DNA of 64,000 nucleotides from JAZKHT01 sp040385245 (GTDB taxonomy: Bacteria > Pseudomonadota > Alphaproteobacteria > Rhodobacterales > Rhodobacteraceae). Below are positions 1-8,312 of this stretch, piece after piece. The translations under genes were made by a program, and so were the position numbers. The DNA lies in assembly GCA_040385245.1 (NCBI GenBank), contig JAZKHT010000002.1, positions 62,001 through 126,000 of the forward strand, read 5' to 3'. Position 1 is the first letter of the stretch. Each line of letters begins with the position of its first letter. Under the pieces are notes generated by a model. That model made no database searches. It was not told the DNA's origin and saw only the letters and a program-made list of their open reading frames with translations.

Positions 1-114
1 GAAATACGAGAGTTCTGCCTGCGCGGTCTGTGGCTGCGGAATCGGGCGCTGAAATGCGTCCGCCACGGCCACGGCGGGGGCAAGGGTGGTCATCAGGGCG
101 AGGAAGAGGCGCAT
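1..114 (-). CDS. Start of a small exported protein downstream of norD (partial)
   Basis: Only the first 38 codons are in the window and the gene runs off the left edge. The ATG at 112-114 lies one base after the norD stop, so it is almost certainly translated as the last visible member of the norCBQD operon. The N-terminus begins MRLFLALMTTLAPAVAVADA, a typical Sec signal peptide with a short basic start, a hydrophobic core and an AxA-like cleavage site, followed by a Pro/Gln-rich stretch. I do not recognise the family. An accessory role in nitric oxide reduction is inferred from position only. Confidence 0.6.
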   Translation of the reverse strand, partial: MRLFLALMTTLAPAVAVADAFQRPIPQPQTAQAELSYF

Positions 115-115
115 G

Positions 116-2002
116 TCAGGTCCTTTGGGTCAGGGAAAGATAGATGTCGGGAAGGGCGTGGCCAAGCCGGGCAGGGTCAGGCAGCAGCGTGAACCCGGCC
201 CGCCCGAAGATGCGGGCGAACCAGTCCTGCCCATCGGCATCGACGATCACACCATGGACGGCCTGACCCAACGCTTTGGCCGCGCGGACGGCCATGCGGC
301 TGTCTTCGATGCCATGCACGCCTTCGTAATGATCCAGATCGTTGGGCTTGCCGTCTGTCAGCACCAGCAACAGCTTGCAGGCTGACGCCTCTGCCGCAAG
401 CTGGGCCGAGGCGTGGCGGATCGCGGCCCCAAGGCGGGTGTAGTGCCCCGGTTGCAACCCGCCGATGCGGGCGGTGACAGCCGGGGTCACGCGCCCGTCA
501 AAGCCCTTGCAACGTGTCAGATACACACGGTCACGCTTCAGCGATGAAAACCCCCAGATCGCCAGCCGGTCGCCCGCGGCATCAATGCCGCCTGCCAGCG
601 CCGCCAGCGCCTCGCGCGTGGTGTCGATGATACTGCGGGTGCCGACAACGGATTCGGTGGACCGTGAACAATCCATCAGGATCGCCACCGACAGATCGCG
701 GTCGGTGCAGCGCAGATCGCGAAAGATGCGGTCGCTGCCCTGCCCGGTTGCCCGGATCGCCACCTGCGCATCGATCAGCGCGTCAAGATCAAGCTGTGCC
801 CCGTCGATCTGGCGTGGGCGCTGGATGCGGCGGGGGGTCAGCGCCTGAAACTGCTGGCGCACGCGCGCCATCAGACGCGGGTCGGGGGCGAAAGGCGTTG
901 GGCCGGGTTTGCCATCGATTTCCAGCACGCAGGTGTGACCGGGCATATGGCTGCGCGATTTGTGGTTCCATTCCGGATAGGTGAACCGACTGGCAAGACG
1001 CTCGTGGTCGGCGTCTTGTGGGGCAAGGTCCAGATGCAGGCGCAACCGTGTGGCGGCGCGCTTGTGGTGCTGCGACAGGGTGATGTGATCCTGATCTTCG
1101 GCCGCCTTGCGGGCATTGTCCGGGTCGTCGTCATCGGTGGCGCGGTTCAGGTTCATGCTTTCGACCCAGGACAGGATCGATTCAAACCGGTGCATGATGA
1201 AACTGTCGGTCCGGTTCGCCTGATCATTGTCTTGGCGTTGGCCCTTTTTTCGGGTGGGGCTGGCAAGACCGGGCGGGGCAGACACAGCATCGTCGGCCGG
1301 GGCAGCGGCGGCATTGCCCGATGTGAAAGGGTCCAGCCGCAGCCAGATCGGCATCGGGGCAAGCGGCAGATAGCCATGAGGTGCTGTATAAGGCGCGCGA
1401 ACGGGCAGAGGCGCGCCATTCAATATGGACAATGCCACGTCCCGAACCATTCTTTCGGTCACAGGCCCGGAAAGAACCGCCAAATCTTCCCGCAGATGCG
1501 CGCAGAGGGCCGCATGGGGCGCGTACAGTCCGGGACAAGCCAGCAGCACCCGATCCGTCGCCTGCGCCATCAAGGCAAGATGCGCCAGATCGGCGGACAG
1601 CGGATCGGGCGGTGCCTGCCACGGGCCACAGTTGGCGGCCAATGCGGCCAGCCACAGGTAGGCCGCGCGGTTCATCTCGGCCGTGGGAAAGGCGTCCATC
1701 ACCGGTGGTAGGCGCAGATTTTGACCGTCAAAACTGGCGACGTGTTCCAAAACGCTTGCATCGCCCAACCGCGCGCCGATCCCCCGCCGATGACGTGACG
1801 GGATGGCCGGACTTGCCGCGATGTCGACCCCAGCTGCCCCACCCAAGGCGCGAAACAGCACGGCGACGCTGGGGCGCATCACCTCCAACGGGACGGCGCT
1901 TGCGGCATACCCGGCCACGGGCGCAAAGCGTTGCGTTAGCCCGTGCCACAGATCGCCTACCGTCTCTTCCGGTTCCATCAGGTCCATGGGATGCAGGGGC
2001 AT
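116..2002 (-). CDS. norD: NorD, VWA-domain activator of nitric oxide reductase
   Basis: NorD is needed to make active cNOR. Together with the AAA+ protein NorQ it is thought to insert the non-haem iron (FeB) into NorB. The 628-residue protein has a long N-terminal part, a charged low-complexity linker around residues 235-310 and a C-terminal von Willebrand A domain. The MIDAS motif is visible as D444-C-S446-R-S448. Length and layout fit the NorD family. The start lies 5 bases after the norQ stop, in the order norC-norB-norQ-norD. M6 is a possible alternative start. Confidence 0.95.
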   Translation of the reverse strand: MPLHPMDLMEPEETVGDLWHGLTQRFAPVAGYAASAVPLEVMRPSVAVLFRALGGAAGVDIAASPAIPSRHRRGIGARLGDASVLEHVASFDGQNLRLPPVMDAFPTAEMNRAAYLWLAALAANCGPWQAPPDPLSADLAHLALMAQATDRVLLACPGLYAPHAALCAHLREDLAVLSGPVTERMVRDVALSILNGAPLPVRAPYTAPHGYLPLAPMPIWLRLDPFTSGNAAAAPADDAVSAPPGLASPTRKKGQRQDNDQANRTDSFIMHRFESILSWVESMNLNRATDDDDPDNARKAAEDQDHITLSQHHKRAATRLRLHLDLAPQDADHERLASRFTYPEWNHKSRSHMPGHTCVLEIDGKPGPTPFAPDPRLMARVRQQFQALTPRRIQRPRQIDGAQLDLDALIDAQVAIRATGQGSDRIFRDLRCTDRDLSVAILMDCSRSTESVVGTRSIIDTTREALAALAGGIDAAGDRLAIWGFSSLKRDRVYLTRCKGFDGRVTPAVTARIGGLQPGHYTRLGAAIRHASAQLAAEASACKLLLVLTDGKPNDLDHYEGVHGIEDSRMAVRAAKALGQAVHGVIVDADGQDWFARIFGRAGFTLLPDPARLGHALPDIYLSLTQRT

Positions 2003-2007
2003 GGCCG

Positions 2008-2817
2008 TTATCCGTAGACCGAGGCGACAAGGTCGCGCAGCGCCTGCACCACGTCCGGCTCGTCTGTCAGGGGTTCGATCACCGCGGCCTGCAACGCCTG
2101 GTCAAGCGGCATCCCCCCGGCAATCAGCGTGGCGGCATAGATCAACAGGCGGGTCGACACGCCTTCTTCCAGATCCATGCCCGACAGGGCGCGGATATGC
2201 CCCGCCAAGCGCACCAGCGGGGCGACGCGCGCCGCGTCAAGCCCGCTTTCACGGGACACGACGGCCACCTCTGTCTCGGCGTGGGGAAAACCGAAGGTGA
2301 CGGACAGGAACCGTTGCCGGGTCGACGGTTTCAGGCGTTTCAGGATGTTCTGGTAGCCGGGGTTATAACTTGCGACCAGCATAAAGCCGGGCGGGGCCAC
2401 CAATTCTTCGCCAGTGCGGTCGATCATCAGCGTGCGGCGATTGTCGGTCAGCGGATGCAGGACGACAGTCACATCCTTGCGCGCCTCGATCACCTCGTCC
2501 AGATAGCAGATCGCCCCTTCGCGGACAGCGCGGGTCAACGGGCCGTCAACCCATTCGGTCGCGCCACCGCGCAGCAGATAGCGGCCAATCAGATCGGCTG
2601 CCGACAGATCGTCATGGCAGGCCACGGTATACAGCGGGCGGCCCAGTCGTGCGGCCATGTGTTCGACAAACCGGGTCTTGCCGCAGCCGGTCGGCCCCTT
2701 GAGCAAAAGGGGCAGACCATTGGCATGTGCCGTCAGAAACAGCGCGCATTCGTTGGCAACCGGGCGATAGTAGGGCACGCCCCCGTCTTGGGTGATGCGG
2801 TCGGGAATGGCGTTCAT
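2008..2817 (-). CDS. norQ: NorQ, MoxR-type AAA+ ATPase for nitric oxide reductase maturation
   Basis: This 269-residue cytoplasmic AAA+ ATPase is a member of the CbbQ/NirQ/NorQ family. Walker A is GPTGCGKT at residues 41-48 and Walker B is CYLDE ending at E108. NorQ partners the VWA protein NorD to activate NorB. Its ATG overlaps the norB stop by 4 bases (2814-2817), which indicates translational coupling. Norbase order and both neighbours support the call over generic MoxR or CbbQ. Confidence 0.96.
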   Translation of the reverse strand: MNAIPDRITQDGGVPYYRPVANECALFLTAHANGLPLLLKGPTGCGKTRFVEHMAARLGRPLYTVACHDDLSAADLIGRYLLRGGATEWVDGPLTRAVREGAICYLDEVIEARKDVTVVLHPLTDNRRTLMIDRTGEELVAPPGFMLVASYNPGYQNILKRLKPSTRQRFLSVTFGFPHAETEVAVVSRESGLDAARVAPLVRLAGHIRALSGMDLEEGVSTRLLIYAATLIAGGMPLDQALQAAVIEPLTDEPDVVQALRDLVASVYG

Positions 2818-4166
2818 CCCGCACCCCCTTCCAAAGCGGGCCGCGCGGCAGGGGCGATGATTTCGCGCCGCACCACAAGCTGGCTGTAGATGAACAGCAC
2901 CGCACCCAGAACCACTGCGATGCCCGCGCCAAAGCGCATCAGATAGAACAGGCCAAGCTGATCCTGCACGTCCATGTAGTTGTCGCCCACGATCCGTTGC
3001 ATGTGGGTCTGGATCGTTCCGGCAAAGGTCAGCACAAAGGTCATGAACGCCATCCCGCCCGTCATCAGCCAGAACGAGATCATGTTCAGCACCTGATTAT
3101 ATGGCGCTCGACCCCGCAGCAGCGGCATCGCATAGGTGATGATGGCAAGGTTCATCGCGACATAGGCGCCATAGAACGCAAGGTGCCCGTGTGCCGCCGT
3201 GATCTGCGTGCCGTGGGTGTAAAAGTTCACGCCATGGAACGTGTGCAGAAAGCCCCAGACACCTGCGCCAAAGAACGCGACGGTGGCCGACCCCAACGCC
3301 CACAGCAGCGCCGCCTTGTTGGGGTGATTGCGCCGCCCCTTCCACACCATGATGAACGCGAAAGACATCATCGCAAAGAACGGAACCACCTCGAACGCCG
3401 AGAAGATGGAGCCTGTCCACTGCCAGTATTCGGGCAGTCCGATCCAGTAAAAGTGGTGGCCGGTGCCAAGGATGCCGGAAAACAGGGCGGTCGCCACGAT
3501 GACATACAGCCACTTTTCCACCACCTCGCGGTCAACCCCGGTCAGTTTCAGCATCAGAAAGGCCAGGATCGCCGCCATCACCAGCTCCCAGGTGCCTTCG
3601 ACCCAAAGATGGACGACAAACCACCAGTACATCTTGTCCAGGCTCAGGTTGTCGGGGTTGATGAAGGCAAAGATCCACAGCAGCGACAACAGCCAAAGGC
3701 CCGTCAGCAGTACCCCCGTGATCGCGGTCTTGCGCCCTGCCAGCACGGTAAGAGAGATGTTGATCAGAAAGATCACCGCCGCCACAAGGATGCCGAACTT
3801 GACCCAAAGCGGCTGTTCCAGAAACTCGCGCCCGCCGTGGATGCCGATCAGATAGCTGCCGACAGCCCCCAGCGTGCCGATCACAAGGATCGCCAGTTGC
3901 AGATAGGCCAGCTTTTCCGACCAGATTTCCCGTTCGGATTCCTCTGGCACAAGGAAATATGCGGCACCGAAAAAGCCCAGCAGCAGCCAGACGATCAGCG
4001 CGTTGGTGTGGATCATGCGGATGACATTGAAGGGCAGCACTTCGGACAACGTATTGGGCGAGACATAAATCCATCCCGCCAAAAGCCCGCCCGCGACCTG
4101 AATGCCGAACAGTGCCATTGCCACGATGAAATAGGCGTATGCCACTTTTTGTGATTGATATTTCAT
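2814..4166 (-). CDS. norB: Nitric oxide reductase large subunit NorB
   Basis: NorB is the catalytic haem b/b3-FeB subunit that reduces 2 NO to N2O in the cytoplasmic membrane. The 450-residue protein has about 12 membrane segments of the haem-copper oxidase fold. Metal ligands are visible: H53 and H328 for haem b, H326 for haem b3, H186, H237 and H238 for FeB, with E190 beside them. These match Pseudomonas NorB with a constant offset of 21 for all but the first. The start at 4166 (MKYQSQ) was chosen because the homologous N-terminus begins there and a GAGAG ribosome site precedes it. An open frame continues upstream but overlaps norC. Confidence 0.98.
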   Translation of the reverse strand: MKYQSQKVAYAYFIVAMALFGIQVAGGLLAGWIYVSPNTLSEVLPFNVIRMIHTNALIVWLLLGFFGAAYFLVPEESEREIWSEKLAYLQLAILVIGTLGAVGSYLIGIHGGREFLEQPLWVKFGILVAAVIFLINISLTVLAGRKTAITGVLLTGLWLLSLLWIFAFINPDNLSLDKMYWWFVVHLWVEGTWELVMAAILAFLMLKLTGVDREVVEKWLYVIVATALFSGILGTGHHFYWIGLPEYWQWTGSIFSAFEVVPFFAMMSFAFIMVWKGRRNHPNKAALLWALGSATVAFFGAGVWGFLHTFHGVNFYTHGTQITAAHGHLAFYGAYVAMNLAIITYAMPLLRGRAPYNQVLNMISFWLMTGGMAFMTFVLTFAGTIQTHMQRIVGDNYMDVQDQLGLFYLMRFGAGIAVVLGAVLFIYSQLVVRREIIAPAARPALEGGAG

Positions 4167-4180
4167 GGGGGTTCTCTCTT

Positions 4181-4633
4181 TCAGCCCGCGTCTTTCGGGG
4201 GCCAGCCCTGTGTGTCGGTCTGGTCGGCCCAACGCAGAAATTCGGCCAGTGCGCGCATCTCTTCTTCTGTGATGGCGAAATGGGGCATTTGGCGCCGCCC
4301 CTCGATGCCGCTGGGTTGGGCGGCCATCCAGCCGTCCAGCACCTCGTACGCGGTCTGCGGATCGTCCAGAACGCCCCAGCGTGTCATCACGTTGCCCAGT
4401 TCCGGGGCGAAATAGGCCCCTTCGCCATGCAGCGTATGGCAGTTGATGCAGCTATGGCGTTCCCAGACGTGCTTGCCCAATGCGACCTGCTCGGTCAGCG
4501 GCATACCGGCGGTGGACACCTTGACGACGTAATAGTGGGAATGGACCGTCATCGCCACGAACACGACGACAAAGAACAGCGACCCACCGTAGAATATGTT
4601 TCTGGCCCGTGACTTCGTTAGGATTTCCGACAT
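4181..4633 (-). CDS. norC: Nitric oxide reductase cytochrome c subunit NorC
   Basis: NorC carries electrons from periplasmic donors to NorB. The 150-residue protein has one N-terminal membrane anchor (about residues 13-35) and a periplasmic class I cytochrome c domain with the haem site C62-I-N-C65-H66 and the axial Met at about M116 in RRQMPHF. The start at 4633 (MSEILTK) gives the normal family length; a longer frame upstream runs through the promoter region. It is the first gene of the nor operon and has an NnrR-type box upstream. Confidence 0.98.
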   Translation of the reverse strand: MSEILTKSRARNIFYGGSLFFVVVFVAMTVHSHYYVVKVSTAGMPLTEQVALGKHVWERHSCINCHTLHGEGAYFAPELGNVMTRWGVLDDPQTAYEVLDGWMAAQPSGIEGRRQMPHFAITEEEMRALAEFLRWADQTDTQGWPPKDAG

Positions 4634-4695
4634 TGGGGCGGCCCCGGCGCTTGTTGCAGATCGCAACCGTGTAGCCTTCCCTGCGCAAGGCAAGT

Positions 4696-4709
4696 TTGCG
4701 CCAGCGCAA
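4696..4709 (-). promoter_or_regulatory. NnrR-type (CRP/FNR family) box upstream of norC
   Basis: The sequence TTGCG-CCAG-CGCAA is a perfect inverted repeat with 4-base spacing and fits the NnrR consensus of Rhodobacter nitric oxide reductase genes, TTGCG-N4-CACAA, closely. Its centre lies about 70 bases before the norC ATG. A weak -10-like element (TACACG on the minus strand, 4673-4668) would put the box near -41.5, the class II activator position. NO-dependent activation of norCBQD is inferred. Confidence 0.75.
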
Positions 4710-5000
4710 CCACCGGTATGATGACGGGGCACCACTGAGGGCGCAGGGCCGCCCGACCCGTCCCGTGAGATTGGAACAAATGCGCGGTGTTATTGGCCTG
4801 CGGCGCGCCCCTTCAATCCGTCAAAATTAACCCGGCGCACCGACTATCGGACAGTGCGCGCCCTGCGTCCGACCCTTATGGGCGCACGGAATTCCGAATG
4901 ACAGGTTCGCGCGGAGCGTCGATATCTGCCAGGTTTGAACTGTAAAAGCACGCATCCAAGTCGCGGTGCGCGCCGGGTGCGTGGAATGGGTAACGATTTG
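4710..5000. other. Intergenic stretch with no gene seen
   Basis: About 290 bases lie between the NnrR-type box and the broken winged-helix gene. Open frames here on the minus strand are Arg/Pro-rich and lack ribosome sites, so I take them as noise. I see no tRNA, hairpin terminator or repeat. Confidence 0.5.
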
Positions 5001-5300
5001 ATGATGAACGATGATATGCTCCCTGAGGCCTCTTTTGCGCATTGGTCCCGTGCCTGATCGGCCGAAAGCGAACCGGGGGGGTCTGTCCGCGTCGGCATCG
5101 TGCTGATGGCGGTCCTGCGCACTGGTCCCGCCCGTCTTGATGATCTGAGCACCTTTACCGGCCTGCCGCGCACGGCGGTCTGGCGCTGCCTTCACGCGCT
5201 GCGTCAGGTCGGTTGGGTCCGGATACGCCGGGGGGATGGCAGCTATCAGGTGACCCAAGCCTGCGTGGCGTGTGTTCTAGGGACGACCCGGCCAGAGTGA
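5001..5300 (+). pseudogene. Small winged-helix DNA-binding protein interrupted by an in-frame TGA
   Basis: An ATG at 5001 opens 18 codons (ending ...AHWSRA) before TGA at 5055-5057. The same frame then stays open to the stop at 5298-5300. The second part contains a helix-turn-helix pattern (LDDLSTFTGLPRTAVWRCL) followed by a wing-like segment (VRIRRGDGSYQVT), as in IclR or MarR-like winged helices. Read through, the product would be about 99 residues. No ribosome site precedes the internal GTG at 5100 or ATG at 5106. It could be a decayed gene, a sequencing error, or a functional short protein that starts inside. It lies upstream of norC on the opposite strand. Confidence 0.4.
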
Positions 5301-5309
5301 CGGATTGCG

Positions 5310-7133
5310 CTACCCCCTGGCCTTTGCATCCTCCCGCACCGCATCGACATGCATCATGGCCGAATCCAGATAGCTCCACATGAAGGAATTCGGCAGACGC
5401 GCCAGTTTGGTGGTAAAGTGCTCGACGTGGTGGGCAAAGTCGAAATCATGGAACTCTGTGACCGGCAACGTGGCAAAAAGTTGAGGTCCCAGCGATTTCT
5501 GCATGTAGACCCACAGTTCAGCCGCCGCCTTGGCGAACACGGGTTTCAGATCGGCGCGCAAGCCGCCACCGATCCAGTTCACCGTGTTCACATAGGACCG
5601 CAGGACGGGGTGAAAGTCGCCCCACCCCTCGGCCAATCCGCGTTTCAGCATCATGCGGAACATTTCCAGTGAATAGAACATCCGCTCGTCGCCCGCGCGG
5701 ATGTCTTGCCCTGCATGTTGGCGATAGTGGTAGCGCACCTGATCGGTGCACAGCACCGTGCCCGCATAGTACAGGGTCAGCATCTGGAAAATCTGGTCGT
5801 CAAAGGCCCGGATATGTTCGGGAAACCAGATCTTTTTGTTGTCAAGGAAATCCCGCCGATAGACCCTGCGCCAGATCGTCGGCTGCCCCGTCATCAGCGC
5901 CGCCGCGCCGACGGTGAACACCGGCAAATCGCCCAACCCGAAGCGCGGCACCTTTGCAAAACCCGCCTCTTCAGGCGCGATGTCCAACCGTTCGCCCGCC
6001 TCATCGGTGTACAGGTTGGCATAGCTGCCCTGAACGACCTCGGCCCCGGAATACTGCGCCATCTCCATCAGTTTCGGGAACAGGTCGGGGTCCGTCCTGT
6101 CATCGGCATCGACAAAGGTGATGTGAGTCCGGTCCGAATGCTGCCGGCCATAGTTGCGGGCCGAGGCGCAGCCGCCGTTCGGTTTACGCAGCAGCACGAC
6201 GCGCGGATTGCCTGCATACAAGCTTGCCACCAGATCGCCGCAGCCGTCGGTCGATCCGTCATCCACCACCAGCGCACGGATCGCCGGGATGTCGGTGCTG
6301 ATGATGCTGTCAACGCATTCCTTGATGTAGGTGCGGGTGTTGTACATGGCGACGACCACATCCAGACCGTGGTGCCGCGATGTATCGCGGCTTTGCCGCA
6401 GCTTCATCGTCGTGCCCGCCAGCGGCAGATACACATCCCGCGCGGTGCCGTCCTTTCGCAGCAGACGGTCCGACCGGATCGGTTGCCACTGTTCGCCGAC
6501 GATAAATTCCAGGGTGCTTTCCCCCAGCGCGGTCAATATCCCCTTGCTGCATCCAGGGGCGACGATCTTCAGCAGCGTTGGGTTCAGCGTGCCCAACGCG
6601 CGGGCAGGCACCGTCGGAAAGGACACGGGCCGAAAAGCGGGGTGTCTGGTTCCGGTCGCGCTTTCCAGATAGCCGCGTTTTTTCTTGCTTTGTCGGAACT
6701 TTCCCGCAGGACACAGCCTGGTCGCATCAGTGATCTTGCCAGCGGCCAGACAGGCGCCGATGTCCGCGACCCTTGCGTCAGGCAGATCGACATCCGCAAC
6801 GGCGGCATTCACCGCCATCACATTGGTCAGCCCCAGCGCGTCGATGTTCGCGCGCAGGGCGCGAAAGGCCGCAGGTTCCGGTTCAAGGCACCAGACGGTC
6901 CAATCGGGAAACGCGACTGCAAAGGGAATGGCGAACCCGCCATATCCTGCGCCGATATCAAGGGCCGTGCCGATTTTGGGCAGGGACCGCGCGGCCAGAA
7001 ACGGCTCGTAGATCGCCTTGGTGCGCCACGTCGTATCGTCGATCAGAAATTGATCTGCGGGCACCTGCAATGTCAGCCGGGTGCCGAACAACCGGCTTTC
7101 CACGGTTTCAGAGGCGGGCGAAAAGTTAAGCAT
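5310..7133 (-). CDS. FkbM-type methyltransferase fused to a family 2 glycosyltransferase
   Basis: The 607-residue protein has two enzyme parts. Residues about 25-235 look like an FkbM-family SAM-dependent methyltransferase: the SAM loop is ALDIGAGYGGF near residue 58 and the acidic residue after strand 2 is in CLEPE. Residues about 255-607 are a GT-A glycosyltransferase: VVVAMYNT opening, VVDDGSTDG, and the metal-binding VDADD. No signal peptide or membrane segment is seen, so it should act in the cytoplasm on a surface glycan or lipid-linked sugar. It overlaps the start of its own upstream neighbour gene by 8 bases, giving a two-gene operon. Substrates cannot be read from the sequence. Confidence 0.85.
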   Translation of the reverse strand: MLNFSPASETVESRLFGTRLTLQVPADQFLIDDTTWRTKAIYEPFLAARSLPKIGTALDIGAGYGGFAIPFAVAFPDWTVWCLEPEPAAFRALRANIDALGLTNVMAVNAAVADVDLPDARVADIGACLAAGKITDATRLCPAGKFRQSKKKRGYLESATGTRHPAFRPVSFPTVPARALGTLNPTLLKIVAPGCSKGILTALGESTLEFIVGEQWQPIRSDRLLRKDGTARDVYLPLAGTTMKLRQSRDTSRHHGLDVVVAMYNTRTYIKECVDSIISTDIPAIRALVVDDGSTDGCGDLVASLYAGNPRVVLLRKPNGGCASARNYGRQHSDRTHITFVDADDRTDPDLFPKLMEMAQYSGAEVVQGSYANLYTDEAGERLDIAPEEAGFAKVPRFGLGDLPVFTVGAAALMTGQPTIWRRVYRRDFLDNKKIWFPEHIRAFDDQIFQMLTLYYAGTVLCTDQVRYHYRQHAGQDIRAGDERMFYSLEMFRMMLKRGLAEGWGDFHPVLRSYVNTVNWIGGGLRADLKPVFAKAAAELWVYMQKSLGPQLFATLPVTEFHDFDFAHHVEHFTTKLARLPNSFMWSYLDSAMMHVDAVREDAKARG

Positions 7134-8109
7134 GGCGCACCTCGGTTATATAACGCTGGACGGATGGAATGATTTCCATTCCCGCAGGCACCTTGTCCGG
7201 CAGGTGCAGATAAAGCGGGTCGATCATCATCAGCAGCGCCTGAACTGCCTGCCGGAACTGATGCCGATAGTGGTACGAGACGGACTGTTCGCACCACATG
7301 ATGATCTTGAAACATGATGCGAGGACGGCCGCGCGGTGCAGCGGATCGTGAAATTGTGCGCAAAGGGCAAATCGTTCCAGCGTCATCTTGGTGACGGGAA
7401 TGATGTCCATCCGGATGTCGGACGTAGAAGAGGTGATCTGAACGCGTCCATACCGGCGGAAATAAGTGAAACTGGGATCGCTTAGGAATGATATCCGCTG
7501 TGCTGCAGCCACGGCAAATGTATGAAAATAAACGTCTTCGAAGAAATGAGAGTTTGGAAACCGTAATCCTGCGTGTTTCACAAGGGCAGTTCGCATCACT
7601 TTGTTGGCCGATTGCGGTTCGACAAGTTGCGCCAGACGCAACCTCCCTTGGGCGCTTTCCGTCCCAAAAACTGCCGGGGTTTGGCCCATCTCAACTTCGA
7701 TCGCATCAAAGATGCGGGTGTCGTAAAAGGGTGTCAGATCGCCACGCAATTCCGACAGAATACCCCGGCTCAGGATCAGGTCCGGGTCTTGGGCGTCAAT
7801 CAGATCGGCAATCGCACGAAAGGCCCAGTTCGGCCGGGCATCGTCTGCGTCCAGAAAACAGACATAGTCGCCCTTGACCTGTTCCAATCCCTTGTTTCGT
7901 GCGCCTGATATGCCATCGTTGGCCTGTGTCAGCACCAGTAGACGGGGGTCCTTGATCGACAGCACCAGATCGCGGGTTTCCGGCAATGACCCGTCATCGA
8001 CGATGATGTATTGGAAATCCTCAAACGTCTGGTTCAGTACCGACGTGACGCTGGTCAACAGGGCGGGGCCGTCGTTGTAAGTCGTTGTAATACAGGAAAT
8101 CTTCGGCAT
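7126..8109 (-). CDS. Family 2 glycosyltransferase
   Basis: This 327-residue GT-A protein opens with ISCITTTYNDG, has VDDGS and a DADDA metal-binding motif at about residues 88-92, and lacks membrane segments. It is the first gene of a pair with the methyltransferase-glycosyltransferase fusion, whose start it overlaps by 8 bases. The pair probably makes or decorates a cell-surface polysaccharide. Donor and acceptor are unknown. The base composition looks slightly lower in GC than the flanking nor genes, which is common in polysaccharide genes. Confidence 0.88.
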   Translation of the reverse strand: MPKISCITTTYNDGPALLTSVTSVLNQTFEDFQYIIVDDGSLPETRDLVLSIKDPRLLVLTQANDGISGARNKGLEQVKGDYVCFLDADDARPNWAFRAIADLIDAQDPDLILSRGILSELRGDLTPFYDTRIFDAIEVEMGQTPAVFGTESAQGRLRLAQLVEPQSANKVMRTALVKHAGLRFPNSHFFEDVYFHTFAVAAAQRISFLSDPSFTYFRRYGRVQITSSTSDIRMDIIPVTKMTLERFALCAQFHDPLHRAAVLASCFKIIMWCEQSVSYHYRHQFRQAVQALLMMIDPLYLHLPDKVPAGMEIIPSVQRYITEVRHA

Positions 8110-8312
8110 ACTCGCAAAAACCTTGTTACACTAAAGCCGAGGACCCGTACCCACAGTCCAGCTTTGATACATTTACCAAGCTAAGACTATTCGGCTTTGC
8201 TGCGTCCAGCAAGACAATCGGGATTTTCCATGCTGCACCGTGGCACCCAAGGCGCATTGACCCTGCCCTTGCGGCAGATCACGGTGCGCGACATGATCCG
8301 CCCCTCGTTTCA

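Noticed and set aside
5055..5057. TGA in the winged-helix gene as a selenocysteine codon
   Set aside because: No SECIS-like hairpin follows and the fold has no reason for selenocysteine.
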